Part shown: positions 1 to 9,069 of the stretch, one piece after another
Layout: every line of letters starts with the position of its first letter
Numbering within the stretch: the stretch's first letter is position 1
Origin: Pseudoruegeria sp. HB172150
Lineage (GTDB): Bacteria; Pseudomonadota; Alphaproteobacteria; Rhodobacterales; Rhodobacteraceae
Length of the DNA stretch: 64,000 nucleotides
NCBI RefSeq assembly: GCF_013184805.1
Contig: NZ_JAATNG010000001.1
Span: 1,984,001 to 2,048,000 of the forward strand
Direction of reading: 5' to 3'
The notes under the pieces: generated by a model
The model's input: the letters and a program-made list of their open reading frames with translations, nothing else
The model's database searches: none
What the model was told of the DNA's origin: nothing
Translations under genes and position numbers: made by a program

Positions 1-1032
1 GAGCCGGAGATCCTTGCCGCGCAGGTCGTCGTGGATGCCGGGCAGCTTGGCGATCAGCGGATCGCGGCCATGCTCGGGCACAAAATACAGCAGCGTGACC
101 TCTCCGAGCGCTTCCAGAATGTCGACCTTGCCGTCGATCACACAGGTTTCGCCCTGAGCCAGCGTCAGGTCTTCGGGCCGGACGCCGACCTTGACCTTCA
201 TCCCCATATCCGCGTCGGTCGTGGGGATCGCAGATACCGCGATGCCTTCGCCATCCAGCTTGATCCTTGTCTGCGCGCCGGTCTCGATCACCTCGCCGGG
301 AATCAGGTTCATCGCGGGAGAGCCGATGAACTGCGCGACGAATTCGTTCTGCGGTTTCTCGTACAGGTCCAGCGGCGTGCCGACCTGACTGATCCCCTTG
401 TCCGCCAGCACGACGATGCGCGAGGCGAGCGTCATCGCTTCCACCTGATCGTGGGTGACGTAGATCATGGTCGAGTCGGGCATCGATTCCTTGAGCTGAG
501 CGATCTCGATCCGCGTGGCCACGCGCAGCGCCGCGTCGAGGTTCGAGAGCGGTTCGTCGAACAGGTAGACCTTGGGATCGCGCACGATGGACCGACCGAT
601 AGCCACCCGCTGCCGCTGTCCGCCGGACAGGGCCTTGGGCAGGCGGTCGAGATAGGGTTCAAGCTGCAGGATCTTTGCCGCCTTGTTCACCGCTGCGTCG
701 ATCTCTTCCTTGGTTTTCTTCGCGATTTTCAGTGCAAAGGACATGTTTTCCCGCACGGTCATGTGCGGGTAAAGCGCGTAGGATTGAAACACCATGGCAA
801 TGCCGCGCTGGGCGGGCGGCACGTCGTTGACGACCAGCCCGTCGATTTCCAGCGTGCCGGAGGTGATCTTTTCCAGCCCCGCGATCATCCGCAGCAGCGT
901 TGACTTGCCGCACCCGGATGGGCCGACGAAGACGATCAGCTCTCCGGTCTGGATGTCGAGGTTGATGTCCTTCAGAACCTCGACCGTCCCGCCGTATTTC
1001 TTGCCGACATCGGTCAGTTTCAGCTCAGCCAT
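1..1032 (-). CDS. aglK: Alpha-glucoside ABC transporter ATP-binding protein (AglK/UgpC/MalK type), 3' end cut by window
   Basis: This is the cytoplasmic ATPase that powers the sugar importer formed with the two permeases and binding protein upstream. The start is the ATG at 1032 (MAELKLTDVG). The 344 codons in the window show Walker A GPSGCGKST at residues 37-45, the signature LSGGQ at 135-139 and Walker B ending FDE at 158-160. An OB-fold regulatory domain of the MalK/UgpC kind follows, with a VGVRPEDL motif. Family members are about 350-370 residues, so only the last few residues are missing. The gene lies 12 bases after the alpha-glucosidase, last in the aglE-F-G-A-K order known from Sinorhizobium. 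Assignment to alpha-glucosides rests on that order; the protein alone would only say CUT1-family sugar ATPase. Confidence 0.93.
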   Translation of the reverse strand, partial: MAELKLTDVGKKYGGTVEVLKDINLDIQTGELIVFVGPSGCGKSTLLRMIAGLEKITSGTLEIDGLVVNDVPPAQRGIAMVFQSYALYPHMTVRENMSFALKIAKKTKEEIDAAVNKAAKILQLEPYLDRLPKALSGGQRQRVAIGRSIVRDPKVYLFDEPLSNLDAALRVATRIEIAQLKESMPDSTMIYVTHDQVEAMTLASRIVVLADKGISQVGTPLDLYEKPQNEFVAQFIGSPAMNLIPGEVIETGAQTRIKLDGEGIAVSAIPTTDADMGMKVKVGVRPEDLTLAQGETCVIDGKVDILEALGEVTLLYFVPEHGRDPLIAKLPGIHDDLRGKDLRL

Positions 1033-1044
1033 GGGCGTCCTCCC

Positions 1045-2706
1045 TTACCCGTTCTTCTCGATGCCGAAATACGCGGCAAGCGGCGGCAGCATGACGGTTC
1101 CGTTCTCTGCCGTTCTCTCGTAGGGCGCGTCCGGCGCGGCTGTCCAGTCACCGTCGGGCAGCGAGACAGTTGCAGGCGCGCCGCCGAAATTGAAAGCACA
1201 CAGAATGCGTTCTTTTTCATGGGCCCGGATCAGGACAAGGATGTCCTGACTGGCCTCCACCACCTCAAGGCTGCCCTTGGCGAAGGCGGCATGCGCCGTC
1301 CGGAACGCGATGGCCCTTCGGTAGAAGGCAAGCGTGGAGGACGGGTCGTCCTCCTGCACCGACACCGCGCGGTTCACGTGTTCCATCGCGACCGGCAGCC
1401 ACGGCTTGCCCTCGGTGAAGCCGCCGTTGTGATTGTCGCGGTTCCACGGCATCGGAGTGCGGCAGCCGTCACGGCCCTTGAACTTCGGCCAGAAGCGGAT
1501 GCCGTAGGGATCCTGAAGGTCCTCGTAGGCGACATAGGCCTCGGTCAGGCCCAGTTCCTCGCCCTGATACAGGCAGAGCGTGCCGCGTAGTGACATCAAC
1601 AGCGCCGCGGCCAGGCGCAGCCCGTCCTCGGACAGGTACCAGCGCGAGGCGTGGCGCACCACGTCGTGGTTGGAAAACGCCCAGCAGGCCCAGCCGTCGC
1701 CGATGCCTTCCTCGTAATCCTTCAGCACCTGTGCCACGTGGCTGCCCGACAGCGGCTCGTTCGCGAGAAAGTCGAAGCCGTAGCACATGTGGACCTTGTC
1801 GCCGCCCGAGGTGTAGGCCGCCTGGATTTCCATCCCGCGCTGCGCCTCGCCGACCTCGCCCACCGCGGTGGAACCGGGAAACTCGTCCAGCACCGCCCGG
1901 AAACGCTTGAGGAATTCCAGGTTCTCGGGCTGGTTCTTGGAATAGAGGTGGTTCTGCCAGTTATACGGGTTCACCGCCGGCGCGGTCTTGTCGTTGCGCT
2001 CCGACGGGTCGAGCGCGGGATTGTCGCGCAGCTTCTTGTCGTGGAAATAGAAATTGATGGTGTCGAGACGGAAGCCGTCGACGCCCCGTTCCAGCCAGAA
2101 GCGGGTGATGTCCAGCAGCTCGTCCTGCACGGCCGGGTTGTGCAGGTTCAGGTCCGGCTGCGAGGTCAGGAAGTTGTGCAGGTAGTACTGCATCCGTTCC
2201 CCGTCCCATTCCCAGGCCGAGCCGCCGAAGATCGACAGCCAGTTGTTGGGCGGCGAGCCATCCGGTTTCGCATCGGCCCAGACATACCAGTCGGACCGGG
2301 CATTGTCGGCGGAGGCGCGGCTTTCCTTGAACCACGGGTGTACCTCGGAACTGTGCGAGATCACGAGGTCGATCAGGACCTTCAGGCCCAGTTCATGCGC
2401 GCGTTCGATCAGCGCGTCGAAATCTCCGAGCGTGCCGAACATCGGGTCGACATCGCGGTAGTCCGAGACGTCGTAGCCGAAGTCCAGCATCGGCGACTTC
2501 ATGAAGGGCGAAATCCAGATCGCATCGACCCCGAGGGACGCGATATGCGGCAGGCGATGGATGATGCCGGCCAGGTCCCCGACCCCGTCGCCGTTGGAAT
2601 CCTGATAGCTGCGGGGATAGATCTGGTAAATCACCGCGCCGCGCCACCAGTCGGGATCGGTGGAGGTGTTGTCGCGGTGCGGTGTCGTCGGGTCGAGCAG
2701 GTTCAA
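1045..2706 (-). CDS. aglA: Alpha-glucosidase, GH13 family (AglA)
   Basis: A cytoplasmic glycoside hydrolase that would split imported alpha-glucosides such as sucrose, maltose or trehalose into hexoses. GH13 signatures are clear: the N-terminal WWRGAVIYQIYPRS block (about residues 20-33), GFRLDT with the nucleophile Asp215, the acid/base region AVGEVGE (281-287) and the SNHD motif with Asp347. The open frame runs upstream into the permease gene, so the start must be internal. I chose TTG at 2706, because AGAGG lies six bases before it and the resulting 553 residues fit the family. No ATG is available before the first conserved block. It sits between the aglG permease and the aglK ATPase. Confidence 0.92.
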   Translation of the reverse strand: MNLLDPTTPHRDNTSTDPDWWRGAVIYQIYPRSYQDSNGDGVGDLAGIIHRLPHIASLGVDAIWISPFMKSPMLDFGYDVSDYRDVDPMFGTLGDFDALIERAHELGLKVLIDLVISHSSEVHPWFKESRASADNARSDWYVWADAKPDGSPPNNWLSIFGGSAWEWDGERMQYYLHNFLTSQPDLNLHNPAVQDELLDITRFWLERGVDGFRLDTINFYFHDKKLRDNPALDPSERNDKTAPAVNPYNWQNHLYSKNQPENLEFLKRFRAVLDEFPGSTAVGEVGEAQRGMEIQAAYTSGGDKVHMCYGFDFLANEPLSGSHVAQVLKDYEEGIGDGWACWAFSNHDVVRHASRWYLSEDGLRLAAALLMSLRGTLCLYQGEELGLTEAYVAYEDLQDPYGIRFWPKFKGRDGCRTPMPWNRDNHNGGFTEGKPWLPVAMEHVNRAVSVQEDDPSSTLAFYRRAIAFRTAHAAFAKGSLEVVEASQDILVLIRAHEKERILCAFNFGGAPATVSLPDGDWTAAPDAPYERTAENGTVMLPPLAAYFGIEKNG

Positions 2707-2723
2707 CTTAGGCCTCTGTTTAC

Positions 2724-4058
2724 TTACTTGACGGACCCGGCCAGAAGGCCGCGGACCAGGTATTTCTGCATCATGAAGAACACCAGCAGCGGAACGGCGA
2801 TGGACACGAAGGCAGCCGTTGCCAGGATTTCCCAATTGCCGCCACGGGTGCCGAGAAGTTCGACGATCTGGTTGGTCATCACGGTCGTGTCGCCGGTGGC
2901 GTCGATCAGGAAGACCTTGGCGACCAGCAGGTCGTTCCACGTCCACAGGAACTGGAAGATCGCGAAGCTGGCGAGCGCCGGGAAACTGAGCGGCAGGATG
3001 ATCCGCACGAAGATCTGGTAATCGGTGGCGCCGTCGACCTTGGCATTCTCGATGATGTCGCGCGGCAGGCCGACCATGTAGTTCCGGAGCAGGTAGATCG
3101 CCAGCGGCAGGCCAAAGCCGGTATGCGCCAGCCAGACCCCGAGGTAGCCCTTGCCGATGCCGATGGCGAGGTGAAGCTTCAGGAGCGGGATCAGCGCCAG
3201 TTGCAGCGGCACGACGAGCAGCGCCACGACGAAGGCGATCAGCAGCGCGCGACCAGGGAAATCCATCCACGCCAGCGCGTATGCGGCGAAGGCTGCGATC
3301 ACGATGGGGATGATCGTGGCCGGGATCGTCACCGTCAGTGTGGACATGAAGGCTCGCGACATGTCGTCGGTGGACTGCGCGCCCGCGACCTTGCCACTGC
3401 TGAGACCGAATATCGCGATCAGCGCGAAGAACAGCAGGAAACCACCGATGTAATGCGCAAAGGACATCACGCCGGTTTCGTAGCTTCGGAAGATCAGCGT
3501 CAGGGCAAAGCCGAACAGTAGCGAGGCGACCGCGTAGATGACGATGTTCCTGGCTACATCCTTACCCAGCACCTGATCGTAGTTCGCGAGCGTGAATTCC
3601 GGTGGCACGGTTGCGGTAACAAACACCCGCTCGCCACGGCTGCCCTCGAAGGCTTCGGCGCTCTCCAGGCGATAGTCGCCGTTCTCCTCGACCGTGATTC
3701 TGGAACCGTCACGCATTTCGGCCGTCTCTCCGGGCTGGTAAGCGCCGATATCCCTGGCCGAAATCGCAAAGGCCGAAAGGTTGGAGACCGTGCTTTCCGC
3801 CTCTTCGAAGAGGTTGCCGGTGACTACGAACTGGTCGCCTTCCTGCACCTGCGTGTCCGGCGCCGCCGTCCGCAGGGTCAGGTTCTGTTCGATCGGAAAG
3901 GCCGCCTTCCACCAGCCGGTGGAGGAGATCTGGTCCGCCGTGCGGAACGACGAGATGAACAGGCCCACGGTCGGCACCATCCAGACGAAGACCAGCAGGG
4001 CGACGGAAAGGTGAACGGCCCAGGTGAGGCCAGCCTTGGAACCAGCGATGTTGTCCAT
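2724..4058 (-). CDS. aglG: Alpha-glucoside ABC transporter permease (AglG)
   Basis: An inner-membrane permease of the MalG class with 444 residues. The EAA-loop region that contacts the ATPase is visible (GLPRDIIENAKVDGATDYQIF, shortened here to its core ENAKVDGA). A first membrane segment (about residues 13-35) is followed by a long extracytoplasmic stretch, roughly residues 40-160, and then the usual TM core. The start codon overlaps the stop of aglF (TAATG), so the two permeases are translationally coupled. At 444 residues it is longer than most MalG-type permeases (about 280-300); the extra length is the periplasmic insert, a trait known for AglG proteins. Confidence 0.92.
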   Translation of the reverse strand: MDNIAGSKAGLTWAVHLSVALLVFVWMVPTVGLFISSFRTADQISSTGWWKAAFPIEQNLTLRTAAPDTQVQEGDQFVVTGNLFEEAESTVSNLSAFAISARDIGAYQPGETAEMRDGSRITVEENGDYRLESAEAFEGSRGERVFVTATVPPEFTLANYDQVLGKDVARNIVIYAVASLLFGFALTLIFRSYETGVMSFAHYIGGFLLFFALIAIFGLSSGKVAGAQSTDDMSRAFMSTLTVTIPATIIPIVIAAFAAYALAWMDFPGRALLIAFVVALLVVPLQLALIPLLKLHLAIGIGKGYLGVWLAHTGFGLPLAIYLLRNYMVGLPRDIIENAKVDGATDYQIFVRIILPLSFPALASFAIFQFLWTWNDLLVAKVFLIDATGDTTVMTNQIVELLGTRGGNWEILATAAFVSIAVPLLVFFMMQKYLVRGLLAGSVK

Positions 4059-5056
4059 TACCGCATCTCCTTCCGGGCCGAGCGCACGTTCCAGACAAGG
4101 ATCGGCAGCACCAGGACCATGATCACGATCGCCGAGGCGGAGCCGACGCCCCAGTCACCGGCGCGGAACAGCTTGTCGTACATGTAGTTGGCCAGAACCT
4201 GCGTATTCCACTGGCCGTTGGTCATCGCAAATACGATGTCGAAGATCTTCAGCACGACCAGCGTGATCGTGGTCCAGACCACGACGATGGTGCCCGCGAT
4301 CTGCGGCACCTTGATCTTGAAGAAGATCTGGAACGGGTTCGCGCCGTCGATGATCGCCGCCTCGATGGTTTCCTCGGGGATACCGCGCAGGGCGGCGGAC
4401 AGGATCACCATGGCAAAGCCGGTCTGGATCCAGATCAGCACGATCATCAGGAACATGTTGTTCCACAGGGGGATGGTCAGCCATTGCTGCGGTTCACTTC
4501 CGCCAAGGCCAAGGTAGATGGCGTTCAGGATGCCGATCTGCTCCTGCCCCAGCGGCTTGGCGTCATAGACCAGCTTCCAGATCACCGATGCACCGACAAA
4601 GCTGATGGCCATCGGCATGAAGACCAGCGACTTGGCAAGGTTGCCCCACTTAATGCGGTCGGTCAGCTGCGCCGCCATCAGCCCGAAGGCGGTGGAGGCA
4701 GCGGGCACGATCAGGAGCCAAAGGAAATTGTTGCGCAGTGCTTCGAGGAATTTCGGCTCTCCGAACATCCGGGCGTAGTTGTCGAAGCCGACATACTGCC
4801 CGAGGGAGCGGTTGAAGAAGCTCAGCCGCAGCGTCTCGAACACGGGATAGGCAAGGTAGAGCCCAAGGGCGAACATCGCGGGAAACAGGAACAGCCAGGG
4901 GCGGATCGCGTTGGCGCGGTTTATGTTCTGGCCGATGTTCGGGCCCTTCGCCGGGAACAGGACCTTATCGAGGAACAGGTTCGACAGGTAGAAATACCCG
5001 ATACAGCCACCGACGCCGATCGCGATCGTGATGACTGCCAGTAATGCCGGATGCAT
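4058..5056 (-). CDS. aglF: Alpha-glucoside ABC transporter permease (AglF)
   Basis: An inner-membrane permease of the MalF class that pairs with AglG to form the import channel. It has an N-terminal membrane segment, a short loop with LFPAKGPN, and then a six-segment core with the EAA-type loop (IPEETIEAAIIDGAN, key residues EAAIIDGA). I chose the ATG at 5056 (MHPALLAV) over the longer frame from 5083, because GGGAGG lies directly upstream with good spacing and the extra residues are charged and unrelated to the family. That gives 332 residues. The gene follows the binding-protein gene after about 120 bases. Confidence 0.92.
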   Translation of the reverse strand: MHPALLAVITIAIGVGGCIGYFYLSNLFLDKVLFPAKGPNIGQNINRANAIRPWLFLFPAMFALGLYLAYPVFETLRLSFFNRSLGQYVGFDNYARMFGEPKFLEALRNNFLWLLIVPAASTAFGLMAAQLTDRIKWGNLAKSLVFMPMAISFVGASVIWKLVYDAKPLGQEQIGILNAIYLGLGGSEPQQWLTIPLWNNMFLMIVLIWIQTGFAMVILSAALRGIPEETIEAAIIDGANPFQIFFKIKVPQIAGTIVVVWTTITLVVLKIFDIVFAMTNGQWNTQVLANYMYDKLFRAGDWGVGSASAIVIMVLVLPILVWNVRSARKEMR

Positions 5057-5175
5057 GCCGCCCTCCCTTCGCGCGGGTGACACGGATCGATGCCGCTTGT
5101 TTCACCCGTATCTTGCCGACGACCCGAGGCGCGGAACGCCCCGGGTCACCGATTTTCGTTATGTGTCAGGCAGGC

Positions 5176-6435
5176 TTACGGCCAGCTTGCCTGGATTTCC
5201 GAAGCGACGTCTTCGGCCGACTTGCCGCCGACGAAGTCGACCATGCCGGTCCAGAACGACCCCTGACCCACGGCCGGTGGCATCAGGTCCGACGCGTCGA
5301 AGCGGAAGGTGGTCGCGCCCAGCAGGATCTCGTTCATCTTGCGCAGGGTCGGGTCGGAGAAGACGTCGAGGTCAACGCCGGTATGCGGCGTCAGGAAGCC
5401 CTTGCGCGCCATCCACAGTTCATGTGCTTCCGGTGTTTCCAGGAACGCGATCAGCTCGTGCGCGGCGGGGCTGTCGTTGGTGATCGCCCACAGCGTGCCG
5501 GCGCCAAGAACCGGGTTGCCCAGGTCCTTCTCCGCGTAGGCCGGGAAGTAGAAGAAGTCGACATCCTCACCCACGACCGTGCCTTCCGGGAAGAAGGACG
5601 GGATGAACGACGCCTGACGGTGCATCATGCACTGCGCCGGCACATCGAACAGACCCTTGGGGGAATCGCGGAAGTCGGTGGACCCGACCGCCCCGGAGCC
5701 GCCCGCGACGAAATCGTCGTTCTTGGCAAACCAGCCGAATTCGTCGATGGCGGCCACCACGCGTTCGTCATCGAACGGGATCTCGTTCGACACCCATTCG
5801 TCGTAGACCTCGGGCGGCTGCGTGCGCAGCATCAGGTCCTCGACCCAGTCGGTCGCGGGCCAGCCGGTAGCGCCGCCGGACCCGAGGCCGATGCACCACG
5901 GCGTTTCGCCATCCTCGACCATCTGTTCGGTCAGCGCCTTCAGGTCTTCCATGGATTCCGGCACTTCGTAGCCGAAATCCTCGAAGTTTTCGGGGATGTA
6001 CCAGACCAGCGACTTCAGATCGACCTTGTAGAAGAAACCGAAGAGCCGGTCTTCGCCGTTCTCGTCCGCATAGGTGCCGAGATCGACCCAGGACTGGCCG
6101 GCGGCGTAGTTGTCCTTCACCCAGTCCGCGGTTCCGTCGGCCAGCGGCGTCAGGAACCCGCGCGCGGCGAGGTTCGCGGCCAGCGCAGGTTGCGGGAACA
6201 CCGAGACGTTCGGGGCCGATCCGGCCTCGGCGTCGATCTGGATCTGCTGCTCGAAGCTGTCCGAGCCGGTGTAACGCACGTCATGGCCGGATTCCTCGGC
6301 GAAGGCGTTCAGAATGACCTCGACATGCTCCTGGTCCGGACCGATCCACGGACCGAAAACGGTAATCTGTTCGGCATTTGCCGAACCGGCAACCAGCGCG
6401 ACAGATGCTGCGCCGGTGTAGAGTAGATGTTTCAT
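5176..6435 (-). CDS. aglE: Alpha-glucoside ABC transporter substrate-binding protein (AglE)
   Basis: The periplasmic receptor of the importer, 419 residues, with an obvious Sec signal peptide (MKHLLYTGAASVALVAGSANA, cleavage after ANA at about residue 21). The mature protein is a type-1 sugar-binding protein of the solute-binding family 1, beginning QITVFGPW. The start at 6435 is preceded by GGGAGGG at ideal spacing. It is the first gene of the minus-strand operon and faces the lacI-type regulator across a promoter region with two operator copies. Ligand specificity cannot be read from sequence; alpha-glucosides are inferred from the operon. Confidence 0.92.
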   Translation of the reverse strand: MKHLLYTGAASVALVAGSANAEQITVFGPWIGPDQEHVEVILNAFAEESGHDVRYTGSDSFEQQIQIDAEAGSAPNVSVFPQPALAANLAARGFLTPLADGTADWVKDNYAAGQSWVDLGTYADENGEDRLFGFFYKVDLKSLVWYIPENFEDFGYEVPESMEDLKALTEQMVEDGETPWCIGLGSGGATGWPATDWVEDLMLRTQPPEVYDEWVSNEIPFDDERVVAAIDEFGWFAKNDDFVAGGSGAVGSTDFRDSPKGLFDVPAQCMMHRQASFIPSFFPEGTVVGEDVDFFYFPAYAEKDLGNPVLGAGTLWAITNDSPAAHELIAFLETPEAHELWMARKGFLTPHTGVDLDVFSDPTLRKMNEILLGATTFRFDASDLMPPAVGQGSFWTGMVDFVGGKSAEDVASEIQASWP

Positions 6436-6500
6436 GGATTTCCCTCCCGATCTGGCGCGCTGGCGCCTTCCAAGGTGAACTGAGCGCCTGAATCGATTTC

Positions 6501-6512
6501 CAAAGCGCTTTG
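6501..6512. promoter_or_regulatory. LacI-type operator, copy 1 (aglE side)
   Basis: Perfect 12-bp palindrome CAAAGCGCTTTG, 66 bases upstream of the aglE start. The central CG flanked by A/T half-sites is typical of LacI-GalR operators. Confidence 0.85.
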
Positions 6513-6664
6513 GGCGCCGTCAGGCTCTTTCATCTGAGGTTAACTGTCAATGCGCAATCGTCAAGGTACGAAGAATTAAAGGGAATTCTGCACCTGCAAT
6601 GACGCAGCGCAGAAATTGAATGTTTTGACGCCGCTGCCATCCGCGCGTAGTTTCGAAATTGCCT

Positions 6665-6676
6665 CAAAGCGCTTTG
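6665..6676. promoter_or_regulatory. LacI-type operator, copy 2 (aglR side)
   Basis: A second exact copy of CAAAGCGCTTTG, only 15 bases upstream of the regulator's ATG, so it overlaps the start of its own transcription unit. This implies autoregulation as well as control of the lacI-bgl-glk genes. The centres of the two copies are 164 bases apart, which would allow looping. Confidence 0.85.
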
Positions 6677-6691
6677 ACCACCGGAACGTGC

Positions 6692-7726
6692 ATGAACCTC
6701 AAGGAACTGTCGGAAAAGCTGGGCCTCTCGCAAACCACAGTGAGCCGCGCGCTGAACGGCTATCCCGAGGTTGCCGAGGCGACGCGCCGCAAGATCCTCG
6801 AAGCCGCCGCAAAACACAACTATCGCCCGAACGCCCGCGCGAAAAGCCTTGCGACAGGCCGGGCCATGGCCGTGGGGCATGTCATTCCGGTGTCGTCGCA
6901 GCATGAAATGGTGAACCCGATCTTTGCGGACTTCATCGCCGGGGCCGGCGAGAGCTATCTAAGGCACGGATATGACATGGTGTTGTCACTCGTTCCCGAC
7001 GACGAAGAGGAACGCGCATACCGAGAACTCGCCGCCAAGGGATCCGTCGACGGGATCATCGTTCATGGCCCCCGGATCGACGACACCCGCGTCGAAATGC
7101 TGCGCAAGATCGGCCTGCCCTTCGTGGTGCATGGCCGCATGTCGCGGCGGATCGACGATTACGACTGGGTGGACGTGAACAACCTCAGCGCCTTTCGACG
7201 TGCCACGGAGTTCCTGCTGGACCTCGGCCACCGCCGCATCGCCCTGATCAACGGTCTCGTCTCGATGGATTTCGCCGAGCGGCGCCTGATGGGCTATGTC
7301 GAGGCGCTCGAGGAACGCGGGCTTGAGAACGACGACGCATTGATACGGTCCGGAGAGATGACCGAGGCCTATGGATTCGATGCGACGACAGAAATGCTGG
7401 CCCTTACCGAGCCGCCGACCGCTTTCCTCTGTTCGTCGATGATCGCCGCCATGGGCGTGCGCCGCGCCGTCGAATTGGCAGAGCTGAAACTTGCGCGCGA
7501 CGTTTCGATCATTACCCATGACGACGATCTGTCCTACCTGTCGAACGGACGCGAGGTTCCGATCTTCACCGCCACCCGCTCCTCGGTGCGGCAGGCGGGG
7601 CGCATCTGTGCCGAACGGGTGATCGACCTCGTCCAGAACCCCGACCAGCCGGCGCAACACTGCCTGCTGGAGGCCGAACTCACGGTGGGCCAGTCGACCG
7701 GTCCCGCCCCTACGAACCAAACCTGA
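6692..7726 (+). CDS. aglR: LacI-family transcriptional regulator of the alpha-glucoside locus (AglR-like)
   Basis: A DNA-binding repressor with 344 residues. The N-terminal HTH is unmistakable (LKELSEKLGLSQTTVSRALN, residues 3-22) and is followed by the hinge helix and a periplasmic-binding-protein-like sensor domain. I start it at the ATG at 6692, because the HTH begins at residue 3 and the longer frame runs through the operator. It is transcribed away from aglEFGAK and towards the beta-glucosidase and glucokinase genes. Presumably it releases the two flanking CAAAGCGCTTTG sites when a glucoside-derived sugar binds. Confidence 0.9.
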   Translation: MNLKELSEKLGLSQTTVSRALNGYPEVAEATRRKILEAAAKHNYRPNARAKSLATGRAMAVGHVIPVSSQHEMVNPIFADFIAGAGESYLRHGYDMVLSLVPDDEEERAYRELAAKGSVDGIIVHGPRIDDTRVEMLRKIGLPFVVHGRMSRRIDDYDWVDVNNLSAFRRATEFLLDLGHRRIALINGLVSMDFAERRLMGYVEALEERGLENDDALIRSGEMTEAYGFDATTEMLALTEPPTAFLCSSMIAAMGVRRAVELAELKLARDVSIITHDDDLSYLSNGREVPIFTATRSSVRQAGRICAERVIDLVQNPDQPAQHCLLEAELTVGQSTGPAPTNQT

Positions 7727-7739
7727 TTAAGAGGTATCC

Positions 7740-9065
7740 ATGCTTCCCATACGCGCCGAATTCCCCAAGGGCTTTGTCTTCGGGGCGTCGACCTCGTCCT
7801 ACCAGATCGAGGGCCACGCCCAGGGTGGCGCCGGCCGCACCCATTGGGACGATTTCGCCGCGACGCCCGGGAATGTGGTGCGGGCAGAGAACGGATCGCG
7901 GGCCTGCGATCACTATAACAGATACGAGGAAGACTTTGATCTTCTGGCAAAAATGGGGGTCGATGCCTACCGCTTCTCGACGTCCTGGGCGCGGGTCCTG
8001 CCGGAAGGGCGCGGTAAGCCGAACCCGGAAGGACTCGATTTCTACGACCGGCTCGTCGACGCGATGCTGGAGCGCGGGCTCAAACCCTTCCCGACGCTCT
8101 ATCACTGGGAACTGCCCTCGCCGCTGGCCGATCTCGGCGGCTGGCGCAACCGCGACATCGCCGAGTGGTTCGGCGATTTCACCAAGGTGATCATGGGCCG
8201 CATCGGCGACCGCGTGCATGCCGCCGCCCCGATCAACGAGCCGTGGTGCGTGGCGTGGCTGTCGCATTTCATGGGTCTGCATGCCCCCGGCATCCGCGAC
8301 ATCCGCGCCGCCGCGCGGGCGATGCACCACGTCCTGCTGGCGCATGGCCGGTCGATCGAGGTAATGCGCGGGCTGGGCATGAAGAACCTCGGCGCCGTGA
8401 CCAACCACGAATGGCCCCTGCCCGCCGACGGCACCGAGGAGGCCGCCAAGGCCGCGCATCTTTACGACGGGATCTATAACCGCTGGTTCCTGTCCGGCAT
8501 CTATTCGGGCACCTATCCCGCCGACGTGCTCGAGGGGCTGGAGCCGCATATGCCGACGAACTGGCAGGACGACATGAAGGCGATCTCGGCGCCGGTCGAC
8601 TGGGCGGGAATCAACTACTACACCCGCAAGCTGATCTCGCCGGGTGAGTCCGGCCTGTTCGGCGATTTCAAGGAAGGTGTCGGCGACCTGCCGCAGACGA
8701 CGATGGGATGGGAGATCTATCCCGAGGGCCTGTACCAGATGATCAAGCGTGTCGGCGACGCCTATGCCCGGAACATCCCGATCTACGTAACGGAGAACGG
8801 CATGTCGGCGGCGGACGTGGTCCGAAACGGTGCCGTGAACGATCAGCACCGCATCGACTACCTGCAACAACACCTTGGGGTCGTGAAACGCGCCATCGCC
8901 GATGGCACCGACGTTCGCGGCTATTTCATCTGGTCGCTGCTGGACAATTACGAATGGGCGTTGGGATACGAAAAACGCTTCGGTCTGATCCATGTCGACT
9001 TCGACACTCTGGAACGCACGCCGAAAGCCTCTTATGACGCGCTGAAGAAAGCCCTGGCCAAGTAG
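7740..9065 (+). CDS. bglA: GH1 beta-glucosidase
   Basis: A 441-residue retaining glycoside hydrolase of family GH1 that would cleave beta-glucosides to glucose. The acid/base motif NEP (Glu167) and the nucleophile motif TENG (Glu352) are intact, as is the N-terminal FPKGFVFGASTSSYQIEG signature. There is no signal peptide, so it acts in the cytoplasm on imported substrate. It follows the regulator by 13 bases and precedes glucokinase by 4, so the three form one transcription unit. Its presence suggests that the ABC importer also takes beta-linked sugars, or that both linkages are handled under one repressor. Confidence 0.94.
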   Translation: MLPIRAEFPKGFVFGASTSSYQIEGHAQGGAGRTHWDDFAATPGNVVRAENGSRACDHYNRYEEDFDLLAKMGVDAYRFSTSWARVLPEGRGKPNPEGLDFYDRLVDAMLERGLKPFPTLYHWELPSPLADLGGWRNRDIAEWFGDFTKVIMGRIGDRVHAAAPINEPWCVAWLSHFMGLHAPGIRDIRAAARAMHHVLLAHGRSIEVMRGLGMKNLGAVTNHEWPLPADGTEEAAKAAHLYDGIYNRWFLSGIYSGTYPADVLEGLEPHMPTNWQDDMKAISAPVDWAGINYYTRKLISPGESGLFGDFKEGVGDLPQTTMGWEIYPEGLYQMIKRVGDAYARNIPIYVTENGMSAADVVRNGAVNDQHRIDYLQQHLGVVKRAIADGTDVRGYFIWSLLDNYEWALGYEKRFGLIHVDFDTLERTPKASYDALKKALAK

Positions 9066-9069
9066 GACC

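Larger units (their letters stand above)
6436..6691. promoter_or_regulatory. Divergent promoter region between aglE and the LacI-type regulator
   Basis: This 256-base gap must contain both divergent promoters. It has a visibly AT-richer centre (about 6540-6630) and carries two identical LacI-type palindromes, one near each end. I do not assign -35/-10 boxes. Confidence 0.75.

Noticed and set aside
5044-6426. 460-codon open frame antisense to aglE
   Set aside because: Shadow of a clear binding-protein gene; composition is not protein-like.
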